Assembly: GCA_016710525.1 (NCBI GenBank)
Contig: JADJVQ010000142.1
Coordinates: forward strand, 1 to 64,000
Direction: 5' to 3'
Origin: Burkholderiaceae bacterium
Lineage (GTDB): Bacteria > Pseudomonadota > Gammaproteobacteria > Burkholderiales > Burkholderiaceae_E
DNA length: 64,000 nt
This document shows positions 43,669-52,189 of the stretch, one piece after another. The position numbers and the translations under genes were made by a program. Below the pieces are notes generated by a model, which saw nothing but the letters and a program-made list of their open reading frames with translations, was not told the DNA's origin and searched no databases. How positions within the stretch are numbered: the first letter of the stretch is position 1; each line of letters starts with the position of its first letter.

Positions 43669-45246
43669 TCAGCCGTTGGCGTAGATCCAGCGCAGCCACT
43701 GATCCTGCACCGGCGCCGAGCCCTCGGCGCGCGGTCCGTTGATCAGCAGCACCACCGCATAGCGGCGCCCCGATGCCGCGTCCAGGTATCCGGCAATGGT
43801 CCGCACGTCGTTCAGGCTGCCTGTCTTCATCCAGGCCTTGCCGGTGACGGGCTCGCCGCCCAGGCGCGAGCGCATCGTGCCATCGATGCCGACCTGCGGC
43901 AGCGACTGGCGAAAGGCGTCGCCCAGCGGGCTGGCCGCCGCATGGCGCAGCAGCGCCGCCATGCTGAGCGGCGAAAGCCGTTCCTGGCGCGACAGACCCG
44001 ACCCGTTCTCGAGGATGAGCTCGGGGAAGGACAGACCCTGGGAGTCCAGCCAGCGGCTCACCGCCAGGCGGGCCATCTCGGGACTGGCGCCGCGAGCGGG
44101 CGCAGGCACGGCACGGACCTCGGGGGCCATGCCGCGGGCCTCGGAGGCCGGCGGGCGCGCCTCGGCGGCAAGCTGCAGCAGCAGGTTGCGGGCCATCACG
44201 TTGTTGCTGAACTTGTTGATGTCGCGCACGACCTCGCCCAAGGTGCGCGGCGACACCCATTCCAGCCACGGCCTTCCCTTGGCCGCGCCGCGCTGCAGAC
44301 GGGTCTGACCGGTGAACTCGCCGCCGGCCGCCAGCCACACCGACTTGAAGAAGGCATGGATGAAATCGCGGTGGCTGAGCACCGCGGTAAACACGCCTTG
44401 TTCGCCACAGCCGGCCGAGTACGGGCCGCTGACCCGCAGCCGGGCCCCGTCGGCGCCGCCGGGTCCTGGCACATCGCGCACCATCAGGCCCTGCGCACCG
44501 TGCCGGCACGGGCCTCGCACCAGCTTGACATCGTTGTCGATGCGCACATCGGCCAGCGGCGGGTCGAGCGAGATCGCGACCCGATCCGTGCCAGGCTGCA
44601 GGACCACCCGCGAGGCCTTGAAGTTCATCAGCAGCGCATGCGGGCGCACGTTGTAGGGCTGCGAGGGATCGCCATCGAAGCGTTCGACACTTTCGTCGCC
44701 GACGTCGTACAGCGAATCGTCGACGATCAGGTCGCCCCGCAGCTCGCGCAGCCCGGCACGGCGCATCCGGGCCGCGAACTCGACCAGGTCTTCGACCACG
44801 AATTTCGGGTCCCCGCCGCCGCGCAGCACGAGATCTCCGGTCAGCACGTCGTCCTGCAGACGCCCGCGCAGATAAGCCGTGGTGCGCCACCGGTACTCGG
44901 GCCCGAGCATCGACAGGGCGGCGTAGCTGGTGAGCAGCTTCATCGTCGAGGCCGGATTGAAGCCTCGGGCGCCGTTGTGTTCGAACACCGGCGCACCGCC
45001 AGCCAGCGGAACGATGACGGCGCCGACCTGATCGGGACTCAGGCCGGCTGCCCGCAGCCAGGCGGCCAGCGGCGGACGCAGCGCCGGATAGTCGACCGGA
45101 GCGGCGGCCTCGGCAATGGCACCGGCGGCGGCGGGCGGGTTCCCCGATTGAGCGGCCACCGGGGTGAGCGCCAGCACGAACGCCAGCGCTGCGGCACGGT
45201 TCGCGGCACGGCGAATCACGCGCGAATCACACGGGAAGAACGACAT
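43669..45246 (-). CDS. dacB: D-alanyl-D-alanine carboxypeptidase/endopeptidase, PBP4 type
   Basis: 525 residues with a signal peptide (about 1-32), so periplasmic. The three active-site motifs of class C penicillin-binding proteins are present: SxxK as STMK (Ser100, Lys103), SxN as SNN in FSNNVMARN, and KTG in MKTGS, with the PBP4 insertion between the first and second motifs. It trims cell-wall stem peptides and cuts cross-links. The start at 45246 gives the standard export signal; the open frame upstream is unconserved. Its 3' end lies 39 bp from ubiD, convergent. Confidence 0.93.
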   Translation of the reverse strand: MSFFPCDSRVIRRAANRAAALAFVLALTPVAAQSGNPPAAAGAIAEAAAPVDYPALRPPLAAWLRAAGLSPDQVGAVIVPLAGGAPVFEHNGARGFNPASTMKLLTSYAALSMLGPEYRWRTTAYLRGRLQDDVLTGDLVLRGGGDPKFVVEDLVEFAARMRRAGLRELRGDLIVDDSLYDVGDESVERFDGDPSQPYNVRPHALLMNFKASRVVLQPGTDRVAISLDPPLADVRIDNDVKLVRGPCRHGAQGLMVRDVPGPGGADGARLRVSGPYSAGCGEQGVFTAVLSHRDFIHAFFKSVWLAAGGEFTGQTRLQRGAAKGRPWLEWVSPRTLGEVVRDINKFSNNVMARNLLLQLAAEARPPASEARGMAPEVRAVPAPARGASPEMARLAVSRWLDSQGLSFPELILENGSGLSRQERLSPLSMAALLRHAAASPLGDAFRQSLPQVGIDGTMRSRLGGEPVTGKAWMKTGSLNDVRTIAGYLDAASGRRYAVVLLINGPRAEGSAPVQDQWLRWIYANG

Positions 45247-45351
45247 GCCGCCGATTCTATCCCCGCGACTCGCTATGCTTGCGGATGAGGCCCGAACCGT
45301 CGGCGCCGACCGACGCGCGGCGGCACCGCGCGAAAGGCTTGGAGTGCTCGC

Positions 45352-46133
45352 ATGAGATTGCAGGATCGGATCGCCCTCGTCACCGGCGGGGCCAACGGCA
45401 TCGGAGCGGCCTGCGTACGGCGTTTCGCGCTCGAGGGAGCCTGGTGGTCTTCGCCGACCGCGACGAGGCGGCCGGAACGGCACTGGCGGCCGAACTCGGA
45501 CCGGCTGTGCGGTTCCTGGCCGGGGATGTGACCCGCAAGGAGTTCGCGCAACGCTGCGTCGCGGCCGCCCGGGCCGAATTCGGGCGCATCGACATCCTGC
45601 TGAACAATGCCGGCGTCACCCATTCGAGCAGCTTCCTGGACCTGGAGGAAGCCGATTTCGATCGTGTGCTCGGCGTCAATCTGAAGTCGTACTTCCTGTT
45701 CGGCCAGGCGGCCGCGCGCGCGATGGTCGAACAGGGCGGCGGCGGCGCGATCATCAACATGTCCAGCGTCAATGCGATCCTCGCCATCCCGGACCAGGTG
45801 CCCTACGTGATTTCGAAGGGGGCGGTGAATCAGCTGACCCGGGTGATGGCCATCGGACTGGCCGCGCACGACATCCGGGTCAATGCCATCGGACCGGGCA
45901 CGATCGCGACCGAACTGGCACGCAAGGCGGTCATGGGTTCGCCCCAGGCGCGGACCACCCTGCTCTCCCGCACGCCGATGAAGCGGCTTGGCGAGCCCGA
46001 CGAGGTGGCGCGGGTTGCGGTCTTCCTGGCCAGCGACGACGCTTCGTACATGACCGGCCAGACCGTCTACCCGGATGGCGGACGCCTGGCGCTGAACTAC
46101 ACCGTGCCGGTGGTCGATACCGACGGGCAGTAA
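45352..46133 (+). CDS. Short-chain dehydrogenase/reductase, one frameshift
   Basis: About 260 residues. The start MRLQDRIALVTGGANGIG holds the cofactor loop. Downstream, in a different frame, come FADRDEAAG, LLNNAGVTH, NMSSVNAI and the catalytic YVISK, ending in the usual SDR C-terminus (MTGQTVYPDGG). The frame changes near 45440 in GAGCCTGGTGG; adding one C restores EGALVVFADRD. The enzyme would be an NAD-type SDR of unknown substrate. Divergent from dacB, 105 bp apart. Confidence 0.82.
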
Positions 46134-46243
46134 GACTGCCCCGCCGGACCGCGGCCGCCCGGGGGCGCCGCGCCGACGCGAGGCCCGCGCCGACGCCCCC
46201 GCAGGCGCCCGGCCGTCCTGAACGCCTCGGAGTTGTGCCAGAA

Positions 46244-46260
46244 CACACCATGATGGTGCA
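46244..46260. promoter_or_regulatory. Candidate NtrC binding site upstream of amt
   Basis: CACACC-ATGAT-GGTGCA matches the NtrC consensus TGCACC-N5-GGTGCA in 10 of 12 half-site bases. It lies about 120 bp upstream of the sigma54-like promoter, a normal distance for an enhancer. Pattern-based, supported by the function of the downstream gene. Confidence 0.6.
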
Positions 46261-46378
46261 TTGACGCACCGCATTCAGGCGGCAAAGGACGGCCGAGGAT
46301 GTGCCGACTCCAAGCGCTCCGCCGTTGCTGCCCTCTCAGAGAGCGATACTCCCAAAAAACGGGCATTCATTTCTCGGA

Positions 46379-46397
46379 TGGGCATGATTTGTGCTTT
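46379..46397 (+). promoter_or_regulatory. Sigma54-type -24/-12 promoter for amt
   Basis: GG at 46381-46382 and GC at 46393-46394 are ten bases apart in TGGGCATGATTTGTGCTTT, close to the sigma54 consensus TGGCAC-N5-TTGC. Transcription would start near 46406, 20 bp before the amt start codon. Together with the NtrC site this suggests induction under nitrogen limitation. Confidence 0.6.
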
Positions 46398-46425
46398 TTC
46401 GGTGCATTCTCATCGGAGGCGGTTC

Positions 46426-47627
46426 ATGGATGCACTAAAAAGTGGCAGCGACACTCTCTTTGTCCTGCTCGGGGCGATCATGGTGCTGGCCATGCACTCG
46501 GGCTTCGCCTTCCTGGAGCTCGGCACGGTCCGCTACAAGAATCAGGTCAACGCCCTGGTCAAGATTCTGGTCGACTTCGCGGTCTCCACCATCGCCTACT
46601 TCTTCCTGGGCTACCTGGTGGCCTACGGCACCCACTTCTTCACGGGAGCCGAGGCCCTGTCGGCCCGCAGCGGCTTTGAACTGGTCAAGTTCTTCTTTCT
46701 GCTGACCTTCGCCGCCGCGATCCCGGCCATCGTGTCGGGCGGCATCGCCGAGCGCGCCCGGTTCGGGCCGCAACTGTGCGCCTCGTTCGTGATGGTCGGG
46801 CTGATCTACCCGTTCTTCGAGGGCATCGCCTGGAACAACCGCTTCGGACTGCAAGACCTGCTGAAGTCGTTTTTCGGCGAGTCATTTCACGACTTCGCCG
46901 GATCGGTCGTCGTCCATGCCGTCGGCGGCTGGATCGGGCTGATCGCCGTGATATTCCTGGTGCGCGTCGCGGGCGTTATCAGAAGGACGGCCGGATCAGT
47001 GCGCATCCGCCCTCGAGCATTCCCTTCCTGGCGCTGGGCGGCTGGATCCTGGCGGTGGGCTGGTTCGGATTCAACGTGATGAGCGCCCAGGAGATCGGCA
47101 AGATCAGCGGGCTGGTCGCGGTGAATTCCCTGATGGCGATGGTCGGGGGCACCCTGGCTGCGACGCTGGCCGGACGCAACGATCCCGGCTTCGTCTACAA
47201 CGGGCCCCTGGCGGGACTGGTTGCCGTGTGCGCCGGATCCGACGTGATGCATCCGATCGGTGCTCTGGTCACCGGCGGGCTGGCTGGCCTGCTGTTCGTC
47301 CGGATGTTCACCCTGACCCAGAACCGGCTGCGCATCGACGACGTGCTGGGCGTGTGGCCGCTGCACGGACTGTGCGGCGCCTGGGGGGGAATCGCCTGCG
47401 GAATCTTCGGCCAGAAGGCGCTGGGCGGGCTGGGCGGCGTGAGCCTTGGCGCTCAGATCACCGGTACGCTGGCCGGTATTGCCATTGCTGTGGGCGGCGC
47501 GTTCGTGATGTACAGTATTCTGCGAGCGACCTTGAGCCTGCGGCTGGACGAGGAGCAGGAGTTCGAAGGCGCCGACATCAGCATCCACAAAATCTCGGCC
47601 ACTCCCGAGCGCGACGCCGGCTTCTAG
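46426..47627 (+). CDS. amt: Ammonium transporter, one frameshift
   Basis: About 400 residues, 11 predicted membrane spans, Amt/Rh family channel for ammonium uptake in the inner membrane. Seen: a start MDALKSGSDTLFVLLGA, FLELGTVRYKN, AIVSGGIAER, and the two pore histidines, His164 in VVHAVGG and the second in VWPLHGLCG. The frame breaks near 46972 (CCTGGTGCGCG); one added G restores GARRGRYQKDGRIS. The CGGAGG before the ATG is a good ribosome binding site. No glnK/PII gene is next to it, unlike most amt operons. Controlled by the sigma54/NtrC-like region upstream. Confidence 0.88.
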
Positions 47628-47654
47628 CGGACCGGCCGAACAGAACCGCCGCCA

Positions 47655-47668
47655 TTGCGGTTTTTCAA
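47655..47668. promoter_or_regulatory. Weak FNR/ANR-box-like site before hemN
   Basis: TTGCGGTTTTTCAA keeps the outer TTG-N8-CAA of the FNR box (TTGAT-N4-ATCAA) but misses inner bases. It lies 35 bp before the hemN start. Anaerobic control of hemN is common, which makes the site worth noting but unproven. Confidence 0.3.
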
Positions 47669-47702
47669 TGCGGGAGCGGGGCGAGGCGAACAGACTGCGG
47701 CC

Positions 47703-49118
47703 ATGCAAGACACCATCGCACTGCCACCGAAGCCGAGTTCCAACGAACTGGTCATCGATCATGAACTCGTCGAGCGGTTCGGCGGGCGTGGACCCCGGTA
47801 CACCTCGTACCCCACCGCCGACCGCTTCCAGCCGCGCTTCGAACCCGCCAACTACACGCAGGCGCTGCTCGAACGCGCCGGCCGGCGAGGCGCGCCTCTG
47901 GGCTTGTACATGCACGTCCCGTTCTGCCGCACCATCTGCTACTACTGCGGGTGCAACAAGATCGGCACCAAGCACCAGGAGAAGTCCACCGAATACGTGA
48001 GCGCGCTGCTTCGCGAGATGGATCTGGTCACCTCGCTGATCGGGCGCAACCAGCGGCTGTCGCACCTGCACTTCGGCGGCGGCACGCCCACGTTCATGCT
48101 CGACGAAGAGTTCGCCCAGATCTTCGAGGCGATCGGACGGAACTTCGATGTCGCACCCGACGGCGAGTACTCGATCGAGATCGATCCGCGCACCGTCACG
48201 CCCAAGCGGCTGTGGACATTGCGGGCGCTCGGACTGAATCGCGTCAGCCTGGGCATCCAGGACTTCGATCCGCTGGTGCAGGCTGCGGTCAATCGCATTC
48301 AACCGTACGAAGAAACCCGCGAACTGATCGACGCCGCCCGCGAGGCCGGCTTTCACTCGATCAATGCCGACCTCATCTACGGACTGCCCAAGCAGACGCT
48401 GGCCGGATTCGAGCGCACGCTCGAACTGACCATCGCCGCGGCGCCCGACCGGGTCGCGCTGTACCAGTACGCCCACCTGCCGCAGCTGTTCAAGCCCCAG
48501 CGGCGCATCCATGACGCCGAGCTGCCCACCGCGACGGTGCGTGCGCAGCTGTTCGAGCGTGCGGTGCAGATGTTCGGCCAGGCCGGATATGTTTTCCTGG
48601 GGCTCGATCATTTCGCGCGCGCCGACGACGAACTGGCCATCGCGCAGCGCGAGGGCCGCCTGCATCGCAACTTCCAGGGCTACTGTTCACATGACAGCGG
48701 CGACCTGATCGCACTGGGCGTCTCGGCCATCTCGTCGGTCGGCTCGGTCTACGCCCAGAACGAAAAAACCCTGTCGGCCTACTACGAGCGCCTGGCGCAG
48801 GGCGAACTGCCGATCTGCCGCGGCATCTCGGTGGGCACCGACGACTTCATCCGCCGCGATGTGATCCAGTCGCTGATGTGCAATTTCCGGGTGTGGTGGC
48901 CGGCGATCGAACAGACCCACGGCATCGTCGCCACCGAGTACTTCGCCGATGCGATCGCGGATCTTCAGCCCATGCACGACGCGGGCGCAATCCGGATCGA
49001 CGCCACCGGCATCGAAGTGCTGGCCAAAGGCCGGCTGCTGGTGCGCGCGGTCGCCATGCCTTTCGACCGCTATCTGCGCCAGGGTTCCTCGGGCGCCACC
49101 TACTCCAAGATCGCCTGA
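47703..49118 (+). CDS. hemN: Oxygen-independent coproporphyrinogen III oxidase
   Basis: 471 residues. A radical-SAM enzyme that turns coproporphyrinogen III into protoporphyrinogen IX without oxygen. The Fe-S site is Cys75, Cys79, Cys82 in CRTICYYCGC; the AdoMet GGGTPTF motif and GLPKQT loop follow, and the HemN C-terminal domain (QSLMCNFRVWW) is complete. The start ATG at 47703 gives the usual HemN N-terminus with PRYTSYPTADRF near residue 31. It is free of frameshifts. Cytoplasmic, haem biosynthesis. Confidence 0.96.
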   Translation: MQDTIALPPKPSSNELVIDHELVERFGGRGPRYTSYPTADRFQPRFEPANYTQALLERAGRRGAPLGLYMHVPFCRTICYYCGCNKIGTKHQEKSTEYVSALLREMDLVTSLIGRNQRLSHLHFGGGTPTFMLDEEFAQIFEAIGRNFDVAPDGEYSIEIDPRTVTPKRLWTLRALGLNRVSLGIQDFDPLVQAAVNRIQPYEETRELIDAAREAGFHSINADLIYGLPKQTLAGFERTLELTIAAAPDRVALYQYAHLPQLFKPQRRIHDAELPTATVRAQLFERAVQMFGQAGYVFLGLDHFARADDELAIAQREGRLHRNFQGYCSHDSGDLIALGVSAISSVGSVYAQNEKTLSAYYERLAQGELPICRGISVGTDDFIRRDVIQSLMCNFRVWWPAIEQTHGIVATEYFADAIADLQPMHDAGAIRIDATGIEVLAKGRLLVRAVAMPFDRYLRQGSSGATYSKIA

Positions 49119-49136
49119 GAACCCGGGGCAGCGCCC

Positions 49137-49200
49137 GGCTACGGCTACGGCTACGGCTACGGCTACGGCTACGGCTACGGCTACGGCTGCGGCTACGGCT
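49137..49200. repeat. GGCTAC hexanucleotide tandem repeat
   Basis: Ten complete GGCTAC units (one is GGCTGC) and a partial unit lie in the gap between hemN and the stress-protein gene, starting 18 bp after the hemN stop. Such short repeats can slip and change length between strains. It lies outside the coding sequence, so any effect would be on mRNA ends. The rest of the 236-bp gap shows nothing clear. Confidence 0.9.
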
Positions 49201-49354
49201 GGCCGGCGGGCTTGCCGGCGGCCAGGGCGGCCGCGCTTCGCGGCAGGGCGAACCAGCCTCCCGCAGCCAATGCCGCGGCGTCGACGAATCCCGTCCGCGC
49301 GGCACAGCCCTTCACCCTATCGCGCACCTGCCCCGCGGGGCAGGCCGGCGCCGC

Positions 49355-49798
49355 TCAGCGGTACACCAGCACCGGAATCTTGCAGTGGGTCAGGACCTTC
49401 TGAGTTTCGCTGCCCAGCAGCAGCCCGGCCATCCCGCGCCGGCCGTGCGAAGCCATGAAGATCAGGTCGCAGCCTTCATCGCGCGCCACGCGGATGATCG
49501 CCTCCCACGGACTGGCGTCCATCTGGACGACGGTCTTGCACGGCACCGACGCCGCCTGGGCCAGCGCAGCCACATCGGTCAGCAGCTTGCCCCCGACTTC
49601 CAGCGCGCCCTTTTCGTATTCCTCCTGAGAATAGAAGTCAGCCACCGGCACCTCGGCCACGATCGGCGGGCGATAGGTCGGCTGGATGTTCAGGGCGACG
49701 ATCGACGCCCCGTTTTCTTCGGCCAGCTTCAATGACGCCGTCACCGCACTGCCCGACAACTCCGAACCGTCGGTGGGAACCAGAATTTTTCTGAACAC
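49355..49798 (-). CDS. Universal stress protein (UspA family)
   Basis: 147 residues of the UspA fold with an N-terminal FRKILVPTDGSELS and a C-terminal ATP-binding GSETQKVLTHCKIPVLVYR. The likely start is a GTG at 49798 preceded by AGGAGG at good spacing; a longer frame from 49837 lacks family similarity. Such proteins help survival under starvation, oxidative or oxygen-limited stress. It sits convergent with hemN, which is compatible with a role in low-oxygen conditions, but that is inference. Confidence 0.9.
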   Translation of the reverse strand: MFRKILVPTDGSELSGSAVTASLKLAEENGASIVALNIQPTYRPPIVAEVPVADFYSQEEYEKGALEVGGKLLTDVAALAQAASVPCKTVVQMDASPWEAIIRVARDEGCDLIFMASHGRRGMAGLLLGSETQKVLTHCKIPVLVYR

Positions 49799-50155
49799 GA
49801 TCAGGCCTCCTGATCCGGGAGAATCCGTTGCAAGCACCGGTGCCCGGTCACCTGATGCGCAAGGCCATCATCGACTGCTTCGCGCCGAGACGCATTGATC
49901 TTCGTCTATCGGGAGGTCCGGACACAAGCGCACGCGCCGGCGTTGCCGCAATCCGCGCCGGCAGTCCTCGGCAAGGTAACGCGCAACGGGCTATCCTTGC
50001 GGCCCTCGGAGAACCACGGCTGCCTGCACCATGCCCGATGAACCGTCCAGCGATCTGCATTGCGCGATGCCCGTGCGACCCCCGTCGTCACATCTGTTTC
50101 AGATTGTTGCAATCGATCGTCGCCCAAGCATCCCCATGCGGTGATCATCGCGGCC
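49799..50155. other. Intergenic region, no gene seen
   Basis: The 357 bp between the stress-protein gene (leftward) and the dioxygenase (rightward) hold two divergent promoters. An open frame covers part of it on the plus strand, but its sequence is Arg/Pro-rich, has no family resemblance and would overlap the dioxygenase start, so I do not call it. The stretch near 50090-50120 is AT-richer than the rest. Confidence 0.5.
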
Positions 50156-50998
50156 ATGACCGAAATCGCCGACACCATTCGACCGCTGGCCAATCTGTTG
50201 TCCGGCGATGAACTCCAGGCCTATGCCCAGGACGGAATCGTCGTTCCCGACTACCGGCTGGCCCCCGAGCGCCTGGCGGCGCTGCGCGAAACGCTCGATC
50301 GGCTGCTGCGCGACAACCCGGGGATCCGCCCCGAACGGCTGGTCAGCGCGCACATCGAAGGCCGCAATGCCGAGGGGGTCCGAGGCAGCGCCGAGTTCCT
50401 GGCGCTGGCGCAGGACAAAGGCATCGTCGACCGGGTTGCGCAATTGATCGGCGACGATGTGATCCTGTGGGGCTGCCAGATCTTCTGCAAGCCCGGCGGC
50501 GACGGCCTGGCGGTGCCCTGGCACCAGGATGGCCAGTACTGGCCGATCCTTCCGCTGGCCACCTGCACGGTCTGGATCGCGCTGGACGATTCCACCACCG
50601 ACAACGGCTGCCTGCGGGTGATTCCGGGGTCGCACCGGCAGCGCAAGCTGCATCCGCATCGGCGCGAAGCGCGCGACGACCTCGTGCTGAACCAGCGGGT
50701 GCTCGAAGGCTGCATCGACGAGGGCAGCGAGATGGCGATCGAACTGCAGGCCGGGCAGATGTCGATGCACGACGTCTACGTCGTCCATGGCTCGCACGCC
50801 AATCGGTCACCCAGGCGCCGTGCCGGTGTGGCCATCCGATACATGCCAGGCACCTCTCTGTTCGATCGCAGTCCGCAGCACAGCGGCGCGAGCAACGGCT
50901 ACCTGGTCGATTTCAGTTCCCGCCCGTTGTGGCTGCTGCGCGGCCGTGACCGCACCGGCCGCAACAACTTCCAACTCGGTCATCCGACGCATTCCTAG
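50156..50998 (+). CDS. Phytanoyl-CoA dioxygenase (PhyH) family protein
   Basis: 280 residues of the Fe(II)/2-oxoglutarate-dependent oxygenase fold. The iron ligands are His123 and Asp125 in PWHQDGQYW and a distal His in VVHGSHANRSP (around 218), with the 2-oxoglutarate-binding Arg in RSPRRRAG. The family hydroxylates varied small molecules, including acyl-CoA, ectoine and others; the substrate here is not known. It runs 9 bp before serA on the same strand, so they may share a transcript. Confidence 0.88.
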   Translation: MTEIADTIRPLANLLSGDELQAYAQDGIVVPDYRLAPERLAALRETLDRLLRDNPGIRPERLVSAHIEGRNAEGVRGSAEFLALAQDKGIVDRVAQLIGDDVILWGCQIFCKPGGDGLAVPWHQDGQYWPILPLATCTVWIALDDSTTDNGCLRVIPGSHRQRKLHPHRREARDDLVLNQRVLEGCIDEGSEMAIELQAGQMSMHDVYVVHGSHANRSPRRRAGVAIRYMPGTSLFDRSPQHSGASNGYLVDFSSRPLWLLRGRDRTGRNNFQLGHPTHS

Positions 50999-51007
50999 AG
51001 ACCTTCC

Positions 51008-52189
51008 ATGGCAAAACCGTATCGCGTGCAAGTCCTCAACCAGATTTCAGCCCATGGCCTGAAGCGGCTGCCCGCAGAACTCTATGAAATCGGCAAGGAC
51101 ATCGCCGATCCCGACGCCATTCTCGTGCGCTCCGCCGACATGCACTCGCTGACCATCGCGGGCTCGGTGCGGGCCATCGGGCGCGCGGGCGCCGGCACCA
51201 ACAACATCCCGGTGTCGGCGATGAGTGCGCGCGGCGTGCCGGTGTTCAACGCACCGGGCGCCAACGCCAACGCGGTCAAGGAACTGGTGCTGGCCGGCAT
51301 GCTGATGGCCGCGCGCAATCTGCCGGCCGCACTGCAGTTCGTCGCCGGCCTGGACGCCAGCGACCCCAACATGGACTCGCGGGTCGAAGACGGCAAGAAG
51401 GCATTTGCGGGGTTCGAGCTCACCGGGCACACGCTTGGGGTGATCGGACTGGGCCGCATCGGCTGCCTGGTCGCCGACGCGGCGATCCGGCTGGGCATGC
51501 ACGTGATCGGCTACGACCCCGACATCACCGTCGATGCCGCCTGGAGCCTGCCGGCTCAGGTCCGCAAGGCGAACTCGGTGGCCGAACTGCTGAAGGCCTC
51601 GCATTTCGTCAGCATCCACGTGCCGCTGGTGGCCGCCACCAAGCACCTGATCAACGCCCAGGCGCTGGAGACGATGCGCCCGGGTGCGGTGCTCCTGAAC
51701 TTCTCGCGCGAAGGAGTGGTCGACGACAACGCGCTGCTGGCGGCGCTGGCCGCCGAGCGCCTGCGCTGTTATGTGTGCGATTTCCCGGGCCCGGCGATCC
51801 ATCGCCACCCGCGCGCCATCGCATTGCCCCACCTGGGTGCCAGCACCCGTGAAGCCGAGGACAACTGCGCGCAGATGGTCGCCGACCAGATCCGCGACTA
51901 CCTGGAGCACGGCAACATTCGCAATGCCGTCAATTTCCCCGATGCGGTCGCGCCGCGCGAATCCGCCTACCGGGTCGCGATCGCCAACGCCAACGTGCCG
52001 AACATGCTGGGCCAGATATCGACCGCGATGGCTCAGGCCAATCTGAACATCCGCAACATGCTGAACAAGTCGCGGGGCGAAATGGCCTACACCCTGGTCG
52101 ACGTGGACAGCGAGGTGCCGGCCGCGGCGATCGAGTCGATCGGGCGCATCCAGGGCGTGCTGTCGGTCAGGTACCTGCTGGCACCTTGA
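51008..52189 (+). CDS. serA: D-3-phosphoglycerate dehydrogenase
   Basis: 393 residues; first step of serine synthesis, oxidising 3-phosphoglycerate. Seen: the GAGTNNIP segment, the NAD loop GLGRIGC (around 155), NFSREGVVDD with the catalytic Arg, the HLGASTREAEDN catalytic His and a C-terminal ACT domain (about 318-393) that binds serine for feedback control. The length matches the short ACT-bearing type. It overlaps the convergent hybrid kinase gene by 23 bp. Confidence 0.95.
   Translation: MAKPYRVQVLNQISAHGLKRLPAELYEIGKDIADPDAILVRSADMHSLTIAGSVRAIGRAGAGTNNIPVSAMSARGVPVFNAPGANANAVKELVLAGMLMAARNLPAALQFVAGLDASDPNMDSRVEDGKKAFAGFELTGHTLGVIGLGRIGCLVADAAIRLGMHVIGYDPDITVDAAWSLPAQVRKANSVAELLKASHFVSIHVPLVAATKHLINAQALETMRPGAVLLNFSREGVVDDNALLAALAAERLRCYVCDFPGPAIHRHPRAIALPHLGASTREAEDNCAQMVADQIRDYLEHGNIRNAVNFPDAVAPRESAYRVAIANANVPNMLGQISTAMAQANLNIRNMLNKSRGEMAYTLVDVDSEVPAAAIESIGRIQGVLSVRYLLAP

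Noticed and set aside
46253..46274. GGTGCATTGACGCACC as a second NtrC site
   Set aside because: Its half-sites are in the reverse arrangement (GGTGC before GCACC), unlike the NtrC palindrome at 46244-46260.
49137..49200. Tandem repeat considered as a CRISPR array
   Set aside because: Units are only six bases with no spacers and there are no cas genes nearby.
49828..50211. 127-residue frame before the PhyH gene
   Set aside because: Overlaps the PhyH start in another frame, Arg/Pro-rich, no similarity to any family I know.
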